Shown: positions 1 through 11,796, numbered from the stretch's first letter. The stretch: DNA of 64,000 nt from Coix lacryma-jobi var. lacryma-jobi (GCA_009763385.1 CM019824.1:157908357-157972356), one strand, 5' to 3'. The notes: generated from the sequence alone by a model not told the origin. Made by a program: numbers and translations.

Positions 1-793
1 TCCCCATTCCCACGCGGTCGCCCAGTACTCCAGCAGCCGCCACCAGCACCCAAACCCTAAATCGCGTTGACGGCGCCGGCGGACCAGGCGGAGGCGGCGT
101 GGCCAGCACGCCGGCGGACCGCGGACGCCGGAGATGGCCCCAGTCGCCCGAACTTTGAAGGGCGAAGGCGCTCGGTCGCTCGCACTCGCAGTCGCCGCAT
201 CGCAGGAGGCAGTGCTCGGCAGGCACGGCCTGTGGCCAGCAGAGCTCGGTTCCTCGACGGGGACGGCGTCGCAGACTCGCAGCGAGGAGAAGGCGGCTGC
301 AAGGGATGGCGCGGCGCCAGTGGAGGCATGGATGGCCAGCAGAGCTCGGCGCTCGGCGGGGACGGGGCGGCGGCGCGGCGCCCGTGGAGGCGTGGACGGC
401 CAACACCCAGCAGAGCTCGGCGGGGACGGGGTCGCGGCGAGGAGAAGGCGTCGCTTGGCCAGCACCCAGCAAATCTTCATTTCTTCTTCTTCTTCTTCAT
501 TTCTTGTCTGATTGAGTGATTGTGCCTTGCATATATTGTCTGATTGTGCTGTCGTTCTAGATCAGAGTCGAAAATTGCTTCAAACTACCTGCTGGATTAC
601 ATTGTTACCGTTGCTGGCATTATGTTCGGTTATTGCGGTTAAAAACCGAAAACCGAATTTACAAACCGAAACCGAATTTTGCGGTTTTCATTTTTCTGGA
701 TAACCGATAGGTGGCTACAGGCTAGAAACCGAAATATTTTTAACCGAACCGAACCGAACCAAATTGTCGGTTATAACCGAACGCCCAGGGTGA
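1..793. mobile_element. Probable hAT-like non-autonomous element, right part
   Basis: The first 460 bases are very GC-rich and open in several frames only because stop codons are rare. From about 630 to 785 the sequence is a cluster of AACCGAA/TTCGGTT motifs in both orientations and ends near CGCCCAGG. Dense subterminal copies of a short motif next to a short terminal repeat are typical of hAT-type DNA elements. The left end lies outside the window, so neither the terminal inverted repeat nor the 8-bp target duplication can be checked. I see no transposase. A decayed promoter or 5' UTR is the alternative. Confidence 0.35.
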
Positions 794-973
794 GATTTAC
801 AAACTCTAGCTTTAAGTAGCTGAAAATCGAATTGGAATAGATTGCTTCAAGCTTAAATACTAAGCTATAAAAGCATGTGATTGGCACGCCATGTGCCCTG
901 AGCAAATGAGATAATAATAGGACTACCATGCCGGCAACAACTGACAAGTGGAGGGCAAAACAACGCCGACCAA

Positions 974-1158
974 AGGACTGTTTGGTTGGTCCCTCGGTTT
1001 AGTCACTAAAACTAGTCACTAAAGTATCAAACATCTGGCCTTTAATTATAAAAGAGTAGTTAAAAGTGCTAAACTTTAGTGGTCTTTATTCACTGTAAGC
1101 AAACAAAGGTCACTAAACTTTAGGAATCACAAATTTTAGATGAGGAAACCAGGCCCCA
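974..1158. mobile_element. MITE-like element (GGNCCTGTTTGGTT ends)
   Basis: The left end GGACTGTTTGGTT is matched, imperfectly and inverted, by AAACCAGGCCCC at the right. The interior has inverted copies of CACTAAA/TTTAGTG. This layout is that of the short non-autonomous DNA elements common near grass genes. I could not fix the target duplication, so the family is left open. Confidence 0.4.
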
Positions 1159-1227
1159 AATCATACATATATATGATTGGCTAACTAGTTAAGTCTTATT
1201 TAAAAAAATCAGTCTACTTATCATTCT

Positions 1228-1302
1228 TCTTGTTTAGATGCACTAGAGCTAATTTGAGCTAATTTTTAGCTAGCTAGCAATTAGCCCTTGATCCAAACAG
1301 GT
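1228..1302. mobile_element. Short MITE remnant (TGTTTAGAT...ATCCAAACA)
   Basis: TGTTTAGAT at the left and ATCCAAACA at the right are inverted with one mismatch. The inner GCTAATT/AATTAGC copies also pair, so most of the 75 bases would fold as one hairpin. It is non-coding. Confidence 0.45.
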
Positions 1303-3016
1303 AATGTATGCAACGAAATATCAAAACAGCAACATATCAAGAAGACAAGGAGAGAAACTGAACTACGGGAAACTGGATTCTACAGCTGAAACACATCATC
1401 ATCATCGCAATAATAATTGGCGAATGATTTACAGAAAATGTAGCATTGATATTAGAGCTGTCTCTTCTCAGATAGATTAGTAAAATGAACATCTCCAGAC
1501 CTAAGAGACTTAGACAATCATTGAACAGTTCAACAGCTAGACATAAATTGACACGACTGATTCGTGCAAACCCCTACAGCACCTCACACCGTGTTAGGTC
1601 TGTCAGTCAGCAACCAAGAGGTCGGGTTGATCAGCCTACAAAATAACATCCACCTATGTATCCAGATATGTACTCCATCAACTGCATCTGCAAAAGAAAT
1701 TTAGCTTTAGTAGCAGATAAACAATTTTCTTACAATCAGAATTATGCAAATACACCAAAGGTATAACTAGGATTATCTGAATACAGGCTTTCAAAAAGTT
1801 GTTTTCACTACAGTTGGTAACTGAAAATAGAATGTCAGTAGAGAGTATTAAAATGAGCTGAAAGATCTTCTTAATTAGGCTCTTAAAAAGCATACATAAC
1901 TAAGAGCACATGTATTGTGTTTGTCACTACTTGCAATATTCAAAAGCTGTAGCATGTGCAAGATGCAAATTTTGTTTTCATTGAGCATTATTCAGGCATG
2001 TGATCATCGCTAATTATATGGTTTATTGGTTTTTGCCTTTTGGGGAATCTATAAAAGTAAATTACTCCAAGAAAAGGCTCTAATAAAAACCTCCCTTTTT
2101 TTGGCTAGCGATTTTACCAAAGCACGTGAGGATTACTACAGATTGCTATGGTTTGTAGGAATGTATACAAACAAAGTAGTACAAAAAGGCAGCTTTTGTC
2201 AATTAGAAGTCACAGCAGCACAAATCTAACTGAAAGAGTGCTAATATAGTAAATTTTCAACTGGAAAATGGTTACTAACCAAAGGACTAATAAAATCAAG
2301 CAACAAATGATGCAACAATTCAAGATTATGTAGAACAAATGAAAGAATGATCAGCAAAAAAATACAATAAAATGCACCACAAAAACAAGTGTCATGCAAC
2401 CACATTTTGCTTTAGACACGAGATATTTCCCCAAACTTATTCATGTAGCGAACCAAGACTAGCTCAGTGGGTATAGAGCACAAGTTCAGGTATTTTTAGA
2501 ACCCCCATGGTTACCCTCCAAAAAGGAAAAAGATACTCATGGTGCTAAAATTATCCCCAAATGCTTTCAGAAGACTCTTCAGCTCCATATATATATGGAG
2601 TATCGCACTAGTTAAGGCTCAATTCAAAGAATTAGACAAATTCCATGACTGCTAACTGGAAGCTACTAGAACATTACATTGAAAGATTCCTAAAAAACAA
2701 TTGTGCTATAATTATTTTTTTTTTTAATAAAAACATCATTCCTGCACTACCTGATATCTCCTATCAGATTTTACCTGATTCTGTCCTGACCAAGCAACCT
2801 GGAACAGAAAGTGAATCCAGCCCTAGGCGTCCAAAATCCAACACCTAGACTTTCTGCCTTGACCAGGCAGAATGGCCAAGGCCAGTACAAAACAGGCCCA
2901 AAGTTCCATATAGTCCATTATTTTGAATGCCTTGGCTACTTGCTCTACATCTAACATCTTTTGTTTCCTTTTCAGCGTTCAATAAATACTAGATGCCCTA
3001 CATGTAATACTCCAGG
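1303..3016. other. AT-rich non-coding DNA
   Basis: I see no gene here. Open frames are under 75 codons and resemble nothing. A tRNA-A-box-like string (TAGCTCAGTGGG) sits near 2458 but does not extend into a foldable tRNA. The base composition resembles that of 12037-12939, so the whole stretch may be 3' intergenic or intron-like DNA beyond the GeBP gene, split by the Copia insertion at 6777. Confidence 0.4.
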
Positions 3017-3299
3017 TGTAACACCCATGATGAAGAGCAAGGTGCTCAAGGCTTTAACTGACAAGGGGCCAACCACCCATGGGACCCAGGTGGAAGACAT
3101 GTGTATATGTTCCAAGAGTCTGGAGAGTGAGAGCAAGAAAAAAAAAAGAGAAATCAAAGAAACAAAACAGACAGGAAAGGAAGGTATCTTCCTCGTGTTA
3201 TCTAGATCATCTAGCCTCTGGTTTCCTTTTTTTGCTACTCACATTGTCAGATTTGATCTCGACGGAGACCATGGGTGTTGACAGGTGGTATCAGAGGCT
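3017..3299 (+). mobile_element. Relic: one small LTR plus primer-binding site
   Basis: The segment 3017-3283 begins TGTAACACCCATG and ends CATGGGTGTTGACA, an imperfect terminal inverted repeat with TG...CA ends. Three bases later comes TGGTATCAGAGGC, close to the primer-binding site complementary to initiator methionine tRNA. That order (LTR, then primer site) is the 5' end of a small LTR retroelement of TRIM or similar size. No second LTR is visible downstream, so only the 5' end persists. Confidence 0.5.
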
Positions 3300-6200
3300 C
3301 GTCTTCTTCGACATGGCCAATTGGGCGGTGACTCCTTTCTGGTGTGGCGACAAGCAGTCCGTCACAGATTCCTTCAGCCTTGATTTAATAATCCCTCAGC
3401 GGTCGGTTGATTCATGGTTTTTCCTCCATTCAAGTGCATTCCTCTAATTCCATGTCTGCGATTGTTTCAGCCTGAGGGCGATTGGATTTATGGTCCGGTT
3501 TTGAATCAGAGAAAGGCCTAATCTAGACAGGCATGAAAATACGAATGTTCTCGAGAGGAAGTACTGCACACATTATGCATGCTGTACAAATGATATAATG
3601 ATATATCCTAGATAAAGAGGGAAGTGTTGAAGTATCAATAGATTTCCCATGCAGTGAAGAGGGACTTGTAAGGTTCGGACCTCACCAATAGCATATAGGA
3701 AGAATTTGCTGAACAGGGCAAGCCAAAGCGGCAACACGTGACAAAATGAAAGAAGAGTACAACCAAATGGCTTAGCTACACCAAAAGTAAGGAAATACGG
3801 ATTTTGGAAGTCAAAATGCCCCCTCATGGGATGCAATCCAATACTATGATTAACAAATTGCTTTGGGTATCATAAAATGTTGCATGTTTTCCATCTTAAC
3901 TCCTTGTGAAACTGATACATGAGATAAGATTGAAGCTTCAGCAGACTTTGTATTAGAACCTCAATGGGTTGGGTTGGTGGGTGTTGCCGTGTTGGGCCCT
4001 CGGGAGGAGGGGAGCTGACAAAGGACAAGGAATTAGGCTAGGTGCTTTCTATATTAATGCCTTGCAAATCTCGTATGCAAGATGAGATTAAGGGCCTGTT
4101 TGGAAGAGCTACGGCACTGGATCCTATGGAGAAGTGGCTTCTTTGGTGGAGTTGAAGCACTATGGAAAATGTTTGGCAAAATAGCTCCTGCATTTTCAGA
4201 AATGAATAGACTATATCTAATGTCCATGTTGCCCCTAGCTATTACTGTTTTTTATGAACTTGATTTTCTCTAATTTTTTTCATTTGCCTTTTGACTGTAT
4301 AATTAATAAGAAAAAGGCATTATTATATTACTATAAATTCTCGACTTGGTTTGAACTTGTGCGTGGTGGCCGGAGATCCAAGATGTATACATGTATTGCT
4401 CTGTATTTCTTCTTTTATTTTTCTAAGGGAAAAGGAGTGGTCATGACATCACCTGATCCTCACGCCGCGCTCTGCAATCTGCATCCACGGATGTGGGGCA
4501 CTACACGCTGGCACCAGTCAAGGTCAGACAGCTAGGACCATGCTTGTACCTGTCGCAGCCAAGCCTTGCAAGCCCATCCCATCCTAGCTTTCAATGTGGC
4601 GGCCCTAGGTCCATCCATCACCTACAGGATGGCCAACCTCCGCCCAGCCGTTGGCCTCTCCAAGGCTCTGCTCAGGGTGCATGCGTGAGCAACGGGAGTC
4701 CTCCACCAGAGAGAGGGGAGGTTCGTGCGCGACATTTGGAGGGCAGAGGAGTCCTTTGCTTGTGCGACCCTCGACGGCCAGAGTGAAGCCACAATTTTCG
4801 ATTCGTCCGTCCTTCACAAAAAAAAAAATGGTTGTGCCTTCACCCTGCTTCCCCTGTGAAGCACTTTTGCAAGAGACCGTTTGGTAGAGTTTCATTGCAA
4901 GAGACCATTTGGTAGAGTTTCGACTTTCAACAGGAGCCAGAGTAGAAGCCCTTTCCCGTGCGCTCTCATAGGGGCTCTAAACTTTAGTGGACATTGTGTT
5001 AGAATGTCAATTTAGGGGACAAAGAAAAATAATAGTAATATAGCTAATAGAGGGCATGGATTTTGCACCACATACGATTTTGAACACTGTATTCAGGTGG
5101 ATTCTTTTGTTACTTTGGTATAGATATTCTATTTGATTGGCAACACTTGCTTCTATCACGGATACTACTAGTACTAGTTGCCTGAATGTGTAGCAAGCAT
5201 AGAGCAAACCAAAACTATATAACTGGAACACTTATCCCATAAATAAAATAAGGAATCAATTGGCACTGATCTCATTCTCCACCACAGCCAACCCCACACC
5301 AAACAAAGAGAACAAAAAGAGACAACAACAAAGAAAACACACACAGCAAAGAGGGAGAAATCAGACCCATGGGGCTTATCTCAACATTATGGAGGTTGGA
5401 ACCCTCTGCATGGCAAGTTGACAACTCATATAAGTGGTGGACACCAAAAGGTGAACTGCCAAAATGTGGACAATGGGTCTATTGTGAACCCATTAGGAAA
5501 ACAAACTAGATGGTTGACTGTCATACGATAGAGGCATGCCCTAATTGTCCATGGAATAGAAGACATGTCAAGAAAACAAACTGGATGGTTGACTGCCGTA
5601 CAGAGGGCACGCCATAATTGTCAATAGAATAGAAGACATGTCAATAATAATATAGTTTGCCTTGTCTTTCCAATGCTGAAAAGTCCAACCAAGTACCAAC
5701 ATTCCTAAATCAAATGAATAAGCCAAGATTGTCCATCAGGGAGAACCGAAGGCAACATGCAAGCACAAGGTCCATTTTTTATTAAAAGATCACAAAGGTT
5801 TGATGTCTTGAGGATTCCCCCACACAAGTAGAACCTCCAAATGAATAAATAGGATTGATGCATTTGCGATACACCATATGCCAAAATCTCAAGCAACTAC
5901 ACAGCTTGAATTATAGTTGTGCACATGTAACACGTATACAACATACTCGATATGCATACCTGACTAGTTTCAAACATTGCAACCAGATCCAACAGCGGTA
6001 CTCTCTTCAGGTATCTATAATTAAAAGCAGGTCTCTTTTGCCAAATTTTACACTACAAGGCATGTTTCAAACAAAAAAAAATGTGTGATTCAACTATTAC
6101 AGGAGTACTGAACCAACCATGCAATCAATGACCTTGACCTAAACCACAAGATGCACAAAGAGGAAAGTAAACTTTTAGCGTCAATAATAGCTTGTTGGCT

Positions 6201-6776
6201 TGAAATGTTCATGCTTCATTGGGAAAAATACACAAATGAGTTTCACACTCTTTGACTTGAAATTAATTATGCCAATAATGCCAATTTACCTCATAGAATT
6301 CTTTGTTATTCATGCTGATTGGATCCTAACTTGTTGAAAATCCGATTATAAATTCAATATTCTGCTTACCCATATAGACTACCCAGGCATCCACCTGCCA
6401 GACACCACCCAATCACCTAACTAGCGCCAAGCAAATTTTTAAAAACTGATTATGCTAGAAGTATCACTATCACCTTTATTAGTAAAAACAAGAATAATGT
6501 ATCATGTTAAAAAATATTGGTTTTAGAGTCATGAGTCATCAATCCAATACCAAACCTGTCTCTTCCAAGACCATGCCAAAATAGTAATCTGTGAACTTTA
6601 ATGGATAAGAATGGTGGTCTTGCCATCAAGGGTAAAACTGGTAAGGAAAATAAAGCAAACTGCAAAGATAATCCTACATGTCAGTAGAATAATCACAACA
6701 AGCATGCTATCATTTCAAAAAAAAAAGAAACACAAAAAAATATGCAATGATGAAACACACTAAATGTAGATGTAGC
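3300..6776. other. AT-rich non-coding DNA with repeat remnants
   Basis: No gene is recognised. Visible items are a GGGCCTGTTTGG-type MITE end near 4092; a 29-bp direct duplication built on GCAAGAGACCRTTTGGTAGA at about 4868-4925; and a GC-richer patch (4450-4800) that is open on both strands but has no coding look. The tandem duplication at 5499-5646 is listed separately. Confidence 0.4.
5499..5646. repeat. Tandem duplication, about 75 bp x 2
   Basis: Two consecutive copies share AAACAAACTRGATGGTTGAC at the start and GAATAGAAGACATGTCAA at the end. They differ by scattered substitutions and a short indel. Non-coding. Confidence 0.75.
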
Positions 6777-7011
6777 TGTTGGAGGTAACAGAGAAAATAA
6801 TTAGCCCGGGCAACTCTCCCAGGCGACTGCATTGCAATATATAGAGGATAAGTACTGCATTGATTACATACAGCTCACTAGAGCTTTAACTAGACAGAAT
6901 AGCTGCCTGGGTACCCGCACAACTCTTGGGCTACCCAAGGACTTAATGGCATAGATTAACTAAAAACTTAAATACACTAAATGTGCCTGGGAAGCAGGGC
7001 TTACAGCTACA
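6777..7011 (-). repeat. Copia 1 3' LTR
   Basis: The LTR has TG...CA ends (minus strand TGTAGCTGTAAG...CCTCCAACA). It is flanked by the GTAGC duplication on the outside and by the polypurine tract on the inside. Confidence 0.95.
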
Positions 7012-7024
7012 GTTCTCCCCCTAA
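7012..7024 (-). other. Copia 1 polypurine tract
   Basis: The minus strand reads TTAGGGGGAGAAC immediately before the 3' LTR, the expected plus-strand priming site. Confidence 0.85.
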
Positions 7025-7032
7025 GACCTGCT

Positions 7033-7611
7033 TCAACCCTTCTTGATCTGCTTGATGCCAATTCTGCTTCTCATATCTTCAAGCTTGGCCTTGCCCAAAG
7101 CCTTAGTGAGAATGTCTGCCAATTGATCAGCTGTAGGGATGTACTCAGTCCTGATGCTGCCTTCTTCAATACAATCCCTGATAAAATGTTGCTTAACTCT
7201 GATATGTTTGCTCCTGTCATGGAAGACAGGGTTCTTAGCAAGTGCAATTGCAGACTTGTTGTCAACCCTCAGTTCCACAGTCTCCACCTTTCTTCCCAAC
7301 AAATCAGCCAACAATCTTGATAGCCACAGGGCCTGTGTTGCTGCTGAAGTCATAGCCACATATTCAGCCTCACAACTAGACAAAGCCACCACCCTCTGCT
7401 TGATAGATTGCCAGCTGACCAAGCTGTTGCCAAGGAAGAACAGACAACCTGTTGTGCTTTTGCTGGAGTCAATATCACCGGCTAGGTCTGAATCACAGTA
7501 GCCCACAAACCTAGCAGAATTTGGGGCTCTTTTGAACTGCAGACCATAGTCCAATGTTCCAGCCAAGTACCTCAGCACCCTCTTGACTGCTTGCTGGTGC
7601 TCAGTGGTCGG
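7033..7611 (-). CDS. Copia 1 RNase H region (frame-separated end of polyprotein)
   Basis: This is the C-terminal part of the Copia 1 polyprotein: the end of the reverse-transcriptase connection (LRYLAGTLDYGL) and then Ty1-type RNase H with GYCDSDLAGD, SSCEAEYVAM, DNKSAIALAKN and KHIRVKQHFIRD. The Asp/Glu/Asp catalytic series (the D of CDSD, the E of CEAEY, the D of DNKS) is present. It ends in DQLADILTKAL and a natural stop. It is separated from the upstream frame by a one-base frame break in a run of four T (7612-7615 on the plus strand), so as read here it would not be translated with the rest. Confidence 0.85.
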   Translation of the reverse strand, partial: PTTEHQQAVKRVLRYLAGTLDYGLQFKRAPNSARFVGYCDSDLAGDIDSSKSTTGCLFFLGNSLVSWQSIKQRVVALSSCEAEYVAMTSAATQALWLSRLLADLLGRKVETVELRVDNKSAIALAKNPVFHDRSKHIRVKQHFIRDCIEEGSIRTEYIPTADQLADILTKALGKAKLEDMRSRIGIKQIKKG

Positions 7612-10600
7612 TTTTCTCCAAGAATCTGCTCACATAGCCCACTGAGAAAGCCAAATCAGGCCTAGTATGAACCAGGTATCTCAAGCTTCCAACCAGCCTC
7701 CTATACTGAGTTGGATCCACCTCCTTGGCAGTGCTATGCTTGCTGAGCTTCAGGCGCTCTTCCATTGGTGTAGCTGCTGGATTGCAATCAGACATGCCTC
7801 CCAGTTCTAGGATTTTCTTGGCATAGTGAGTCTGCTTCATGGTGGTCCCATTCTTGCCTTGCTGCACTTCAATGCCAAGGTAGAAACTGAGCAAACCCAA
7901 GTCACTCATCTCAAAGGTGGATTTCATCCTTTCCTTGAAAGCCTTTACTTCATCTTTGACTGCTCCAGTGATGATCAGATCATCAACATAGACCCCAACC
8001 AGCAACACTGAGCCCTCTGAACCTTTCCTGTAAATTGCTGCTTCATGTTTGCTCTGTTTGAACCCCATTTCCTTCAGAGTAGAGTCCAACTTAGCGTTCC
8101 ACGCCCTGGGTGCCTGCTTCAGCCCATACAAAGCCTTGTGCAGGCGATATACCTTGCTTTCTTCCCCAGGAATAGCAAACCCAGGTGGCTGCTGGACATA
8201 TACTTCTTCCTTGAGCTCTCCATTTAGAAAAGCTGACTTGACATCCATATGATGAACAGTCCATCCTTCCTGGGCAGCTAGAGCAAGCAGCAGTCTCACT
8301 GATTCTATGCGCGCAACAGGAGCGAACACATCCTCATAATCAACACCCTCTTGCTGTACAAACCCACGAGCAACAAGCCGAGCCTTGTGCTTGATCACAT
8401 CTCCTTTCTCATCTTTCTTCAGCTTGTAGACCCATTTTAGAGAAATTGGCCGATGGCCAGCTCGGGGAGACACAAGCTCCCAGGTGCCATTGCGCTCAAC
8501 AGCGCGCAGCTCCTCTTTCATTGCTGCCTGCCATGCAGGATCATCTTTTGCCTCTGCATAAGAAATGGGTTCCCCAGAGTGGGTGAGGTGGAGTTCTGCG
8601 AACAAGCGCTGCGCCGGCGGCGGAACTTCCTGTTCCCCGCCCAATATGCCATCTATGGTACGATAGCGCAGCTGCTCGTCGTTGTGATAAGCGTCCAGCC
8701 GTTCCTCATCATCTTCCAAGGGAGTCACGTGCTCCACTTGTGGGCTGGCTGGAGCTGGTGGTGGTGAAGGCGTTCTGGATATCTCAGACACCTCTTCTCC
8801 TGCATCAAGCACCGATTCTGCTGCTGGGAAAGCTTCAGGTGAGGCAGAATGGGGGGGAGGAGATGAGTGTGACTGCACTGAACCTCCAGCTCCAGGGACT
8901 TCTTCCTCCCAAGGAAATTCCACCACAAAATCACTACCAGCTGCCCCAGACGTACCTGCTGCTGGTGATGTCCAATCCCAACCTCTTCCTTCATCAAAAA
9001 CCACATCTCGGCTGACACGTACACGCTGAGATGTTGGATCAAAAACTCGATAGGCTTTTGCTCCTTCAGCATAGCCAATAAATACTCCAGCTTCACCACG
9101 ATCATCAAGTTTCCTGAGCTGAGACAAACGGCGAGTATATGCCACACAACCAAACACCTTCAGATGGCCAACAGTGGGTGCTCGGCCATGCCATGCTTCA
9201 TAGGGAGTGACATCACCTAGAGCCTTGGTTGGTGACCGATTCAGAATATGCACAGCAGTCATCACTGCCTCCCCCCAAAACTTGGCTGGCATCTGGCGCT
9301 GCTTGAGTAAGGCACGTGCCATGGCCACCACGGTTTGATTTCTACGCTCCACCACGCCATTCTGCTGTGGTGAATGAGGAGCACTGTAATGCCTTTTGAC
9401 TCCTTCATTGGCACAATAAGCAGCAAATTCTGCAACAGTAAACTCTCCTCCATTATCTGTGCGCAGAACTTTCAGTTTACGCCCACTCTCCACCTCTGCA
9501 GCAGCCTTCACCTTCTTGATAGCATCTGCTGCAGCATCCTTAGATGACAGCAGCACTGCCCACATGAATCGTGTGGCATCATCTACAAGCAGCAGAATAT
9601 AGCGATTACCTGCCGAAGTTGCTGGTGTAACTGGCCCACAGAGATCACCATGCACCAATTCAAGGTGATCCTGAGCACGATATGTTGCTGCAGCAGGAAA
9701 TGATCGCCTCCTCTGTTTGGTGGTGACACAAGTGTCACACACTTGCTCAACATGATCGATCTTTGGCATCCCTCTTGCCATTTCCTCCTTGCCAAGCCTC
9801 CGCAGGGCCTCAAAATTCAGATGCCCAAAACGCTCATGCCATTGCCACGCCTCCTCATCCCTGCGCGCAGCAAGACACACTGGCTGTGCTGTCTTCATAT
9901 GCAGTACATACAACCGGTTCGCGCCACGCCTCACCTTGGCCAGTAAGCGACCGCTGCTGCGTTCCCAAATCCGCAGTACTCCATCATCAATCACCACCTT
10001 TGAGCCATTCTCATCAAGTTGACCGAGGCTCATGATCGAATTCTTCAACGCCGGAATGAAATAAACTCCATGAAGAACACGATGCTCACCAGTCTTCGCT
10101 TCAAAAACAATTGAGCCGACGCCCTTGATTTCCACCTTGGACGCGTCCCCGAACCGAACCGTGCCTCGAACGTTCGTGTTCAGGTCTGAAAACAGGTCAC
10201 GCCGCCCAGTCATGTGGTGTGTTGCGCCTGAATCAAGGTACCAGCCGCCAGCCATCTCTTCATCATCTGCTCCCAGATAAGCACGCGCACGTGGCTCAAA
10301 GAACTCAACACGCTGCGCTGTATAGTTGAGCTCCGGCGTGCTCTGTTCCATCTCAACGAAACCGTGAGACAGAAACAGAGCTGCATCTTCCTCACACTCA
10401 GCAAACTGGGCACGCCCTTCATGTCCTCCTTGCTGCCCAGCTTGGTTACCGCCGCCACGGCCTCCTCCACGGTTTCCGCCGCCGCGTCCACCACGATTTC
10501 CTCCCCCGCCGCCGCGCTCTGCTCCATCACGGCGCGGCTGGGGACATTCACGCGCCCAATGCCCTTCCTGATGGCAGTTGAGGCACGTGTTGGGGCCAAC

Positions 10601-11746
10601 ACGGCCGGCGCCATTGCCTTCTCTACGTCCGCCGCCACGGCCAGCATCTCTGCCCCGTCCGCGTCCACCTCCGCGGCTGCGTCCTCCGCCACCGCCGCGC
10701 TGGTTCTTGAAACCAGAACCGCCAGCTTCTTCTGCGCCTTTCTTCTCCTTCTTCAAACGCGCACGCCACTGCTCCTCAGTGTACAGCAGCTTGCCGTTGA
10801 TGGACACCGGCTCTGTCACAGCTTGCGCTTCACGGTCATCCACCGCCTTGAGCCTTCCTGTCACCTCTTCAAGCGTGAGCGCCTCGAAGTCGAGGAACTG
10901 CTCAATGGCGACGACGATCTGCGCGTACTTGGTCGGCACCGTGCGCAGAAACTTTTCCACAACACGCGCCTCATCGATGTCCCTGTCTCCATGAAGCACC
11001 AGCTGCTGGTGCAGAGTTGACAGCCGCAGGGCAAAATCCTCCACCGGCTCGCCAGGCTTGACGTCAATGTTCTCCCATTCCCGACGCAGTCGCTGCAACG
11101 TCGCTCGGCGGACCCTGTCCACACCGATACGAGTCGCAGCGATGGCATCCCATGCCTCCTTTGCCGTCGCCTTGTCGAGGAGCGGGAGCCCCAACTCCTT
11201 GGGCACAGCCGCGACGATCACCTCCAGAGCTCGCCTGTCGTCGCGAAACTGCACTGGGCCTCCTTCAACAGCTTCCCAGAGGTCGCGCGCCTGCATCCTG
11301 AGCTTCATCGTCTGGCTCCACTCATAATAATTGGTCTTGTCCAGCATTGGCCATGATGTGCCGCTGCCGGAATCGCGGTAGACCACCCTGCCTTGCGGCG
11401 ACTCATAGCGACCGCCGCCACGACGCCTTCGGTCACGCAGTGGTGACAGCGAACGGCGCCTGTCCCGCGGCGGAGTCCGCGGCCGCCGGTTCCTCCGGTC
11501 CTCCTCTTCTTCTTCCACCTCCTCCTCCTCATCTCCCTTCTCCGCTGCTATCTCCGCCCGCAGCTCCTGCGCTGTCCTGGCCGCCGCCTCCGCGGCTGCT
11601 GCAGCCTGCTGTGCCGCCTTGACAGCCAGCGCCGCCGCCTCCTCTGCTGCCTTCAGGCGCGCAGCCCTGCCAGAGGGGTCGCCCAGCTCGCCCTCAGTGG
11701 CTCCCTTGGCCTTCCTAGCCCGGCGCTCAGCGGAGGTTGACGTCAT
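7601..11746 (-). CDS. Copia 1 gag-pol polyprotein, gag through reverse transcriptase
   Basis: This 1381-codon reading frame encodes the retrotransposon polyprotein. The N-terminus (about 1-130) is an Ala-rich helix followed by acidic and Arg/Pro stretches. The Gag core starts at about 133 (LDKTNYYEWSQTMKLRM). A Gly/Arg-rich RNA-binding stretch surrounds the CCHC knuckle CLNCHQEGHWAREC (about 388-401). The protease has YLDSGATHHMTG (about 503). The integrase has the H/C motif near 632 and catalytic D (HGDLCGPV, about 699), D (TDNGGEF, about 763) and E (QNGVVERRN, about 798). The reverse transcriptase has KARLVARGF and YVDDL (about 1255). The frame then runs into a stop at 7601-7603 after a one-base shift. 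No other lesion is visible. The ATG at 11744-11746 lies about 50 bases inside the 5' LTR/primer-site junction, as expected. Confidence 0.92.
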   Translation of the reverse strand: MTSTSAERRARKAKGATEGELGDPSGRAARLKAAEEAAALAVKAAQQAAAAAEAAARTAQELRAEIAAEKGDEEEEVEEEEEDRRNRRPRTPPRDRRRSLSPLRDRRRRGGGRYESPQGRVVYRDSGSGTSWPMLDKTNYYEWSQTMKLRMQARDLWEAVEGGPVQFRDDRRALEVIVAAVPKELGLPLLDKATAKEAWDAIAATRIGVDRVRRATLQRLRREWENIDVKPGEPVEDFALRLSTLHQQLVLHGDRDIDEARVVEKFLRTVPTKYAQIVVAIEQFLDFEALTLEEVTGRLKAVDDREAQAVTEPVSINGKLLYTEEQWRARLKKEKKGAEEAGGSGFKNQRGGGGGRSRGGGRGRGRDAGRGGGRREGNGAGRVGPNTCLNCHQEGHWARECPQPRRDGAERGGGGGNRGGRGGGNRGGGRGGGNQAGQQGGHEGRAQFAECEEDAALFLSHGFVEMEQSTPELNYTAQRVEFFEPRARAYLGADDEEMAGGWYLDSGATHHMTGRRDLFSDLNTNVRGTVRFGDASKVEIKGVGSIVFEAKTGEHRVLHGVYFIPALKNSIMSLGQLDENGSKVVIDDGVLRIWERSSGRLLAKVRRGANRLYVLHMKTAQPVCLAARRDEEAWQWHERFGHLNFEALRRLGKEEMARGMPKIDHVEQVCDTCVTTKQRRRSFPAAATYRAQDHLELVHGDLCGPVTPATSAGNRYILLLVDDATRFMWAVLLSSKDAAADAIKKVKAAAEVESGRKLKVLRTDNGGEFTVAEFAAYCANEGVKRHYSAPHSPQQNGVVERRNQTVVAMARALLKQRQMPAKFWGEAVMTAVHILNRSPTKALGDVTPYEAWHGRAPTVGHLKVFGCVAYTRRLSQLRKLDDRGEAGVFIGYAEGAKAYRVFDPTSQRVRVSRDVVFDEGRGWDWTSPAAGTSGAAGSDFVVEFPWEEEVPGAGGSVQSHSSPPPHSASPEAFPAAESVLDAGEEVSEISRTPSPPPAPASPQVEHVTPLEDDEERLDAYHNDEQLRYRTIDGILGGEQEVPPPAQRLFAELHLTHSGEPISYAEAKDDPAWQAAMKEELRAVERNGTWELVSPRAGHRPISLKWVYKLKKDEKGDVIKHKARLVARGFVQQEGVDYEDVFAPVARIESVRLLLALAAQEGWTVHHMDVKSAFLNGELKEEVYVQQPPGFAIPGEESKVYRLHKALYGLKQAPRAWNAKLDSTLKEMGFKQSKHEAAIYRKGSEGSVLLVGVYVDDLIITGAVKDEVKAFKERMKSTFEMSDLGLLSFYLGIEVQQGKNGTTMKQTHYAKKILELGGMSDCNPAATPMEERLKLSKHSTAKEVDPTQYRRLVGSLRYLVHTRPDLAFSVGYVSRFLEKTDH

Positions 11747-11781
11747 GGAGAAGATGAGAAGGTGAGAAGGTGTCTAACCTA

Positions 11782-11796
11782 GGCTCCGATGCCAAT
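11782..11796 (-). other. Copia 1 primer-binding site
   Basis: The minus strand after the 5' LTR reads TTGGCATCGGAGCC, an iMet-tRNA-type primer site (usual TGGTATCAGAGCC) with two transitions. Confidence 0.75.

Noticed and set aside
67..519. Overlapping open frames of 70-150 codons
   Set aside because: They are GC-rich, open in several frames at once and of low complexity, and lie inside the putative hAT-like element. No protein family is recognisable.
2446..2520. tRNA-like or SINE-like string with TAGCTCAGTGGG
   Set aside because: Only the A box fits. There is no proper B box, and acceptor or anticodon stems do not form.
2961..3447. Open frames of 106 and 122 codons
   Set aside because: They run across the small LTR and its primer site and have no family resemblance.
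8453..11622. Several plus-strand open frames opposite Copia 1
   Set aside because: They are mirror frames of the gag-pol coding sequence.
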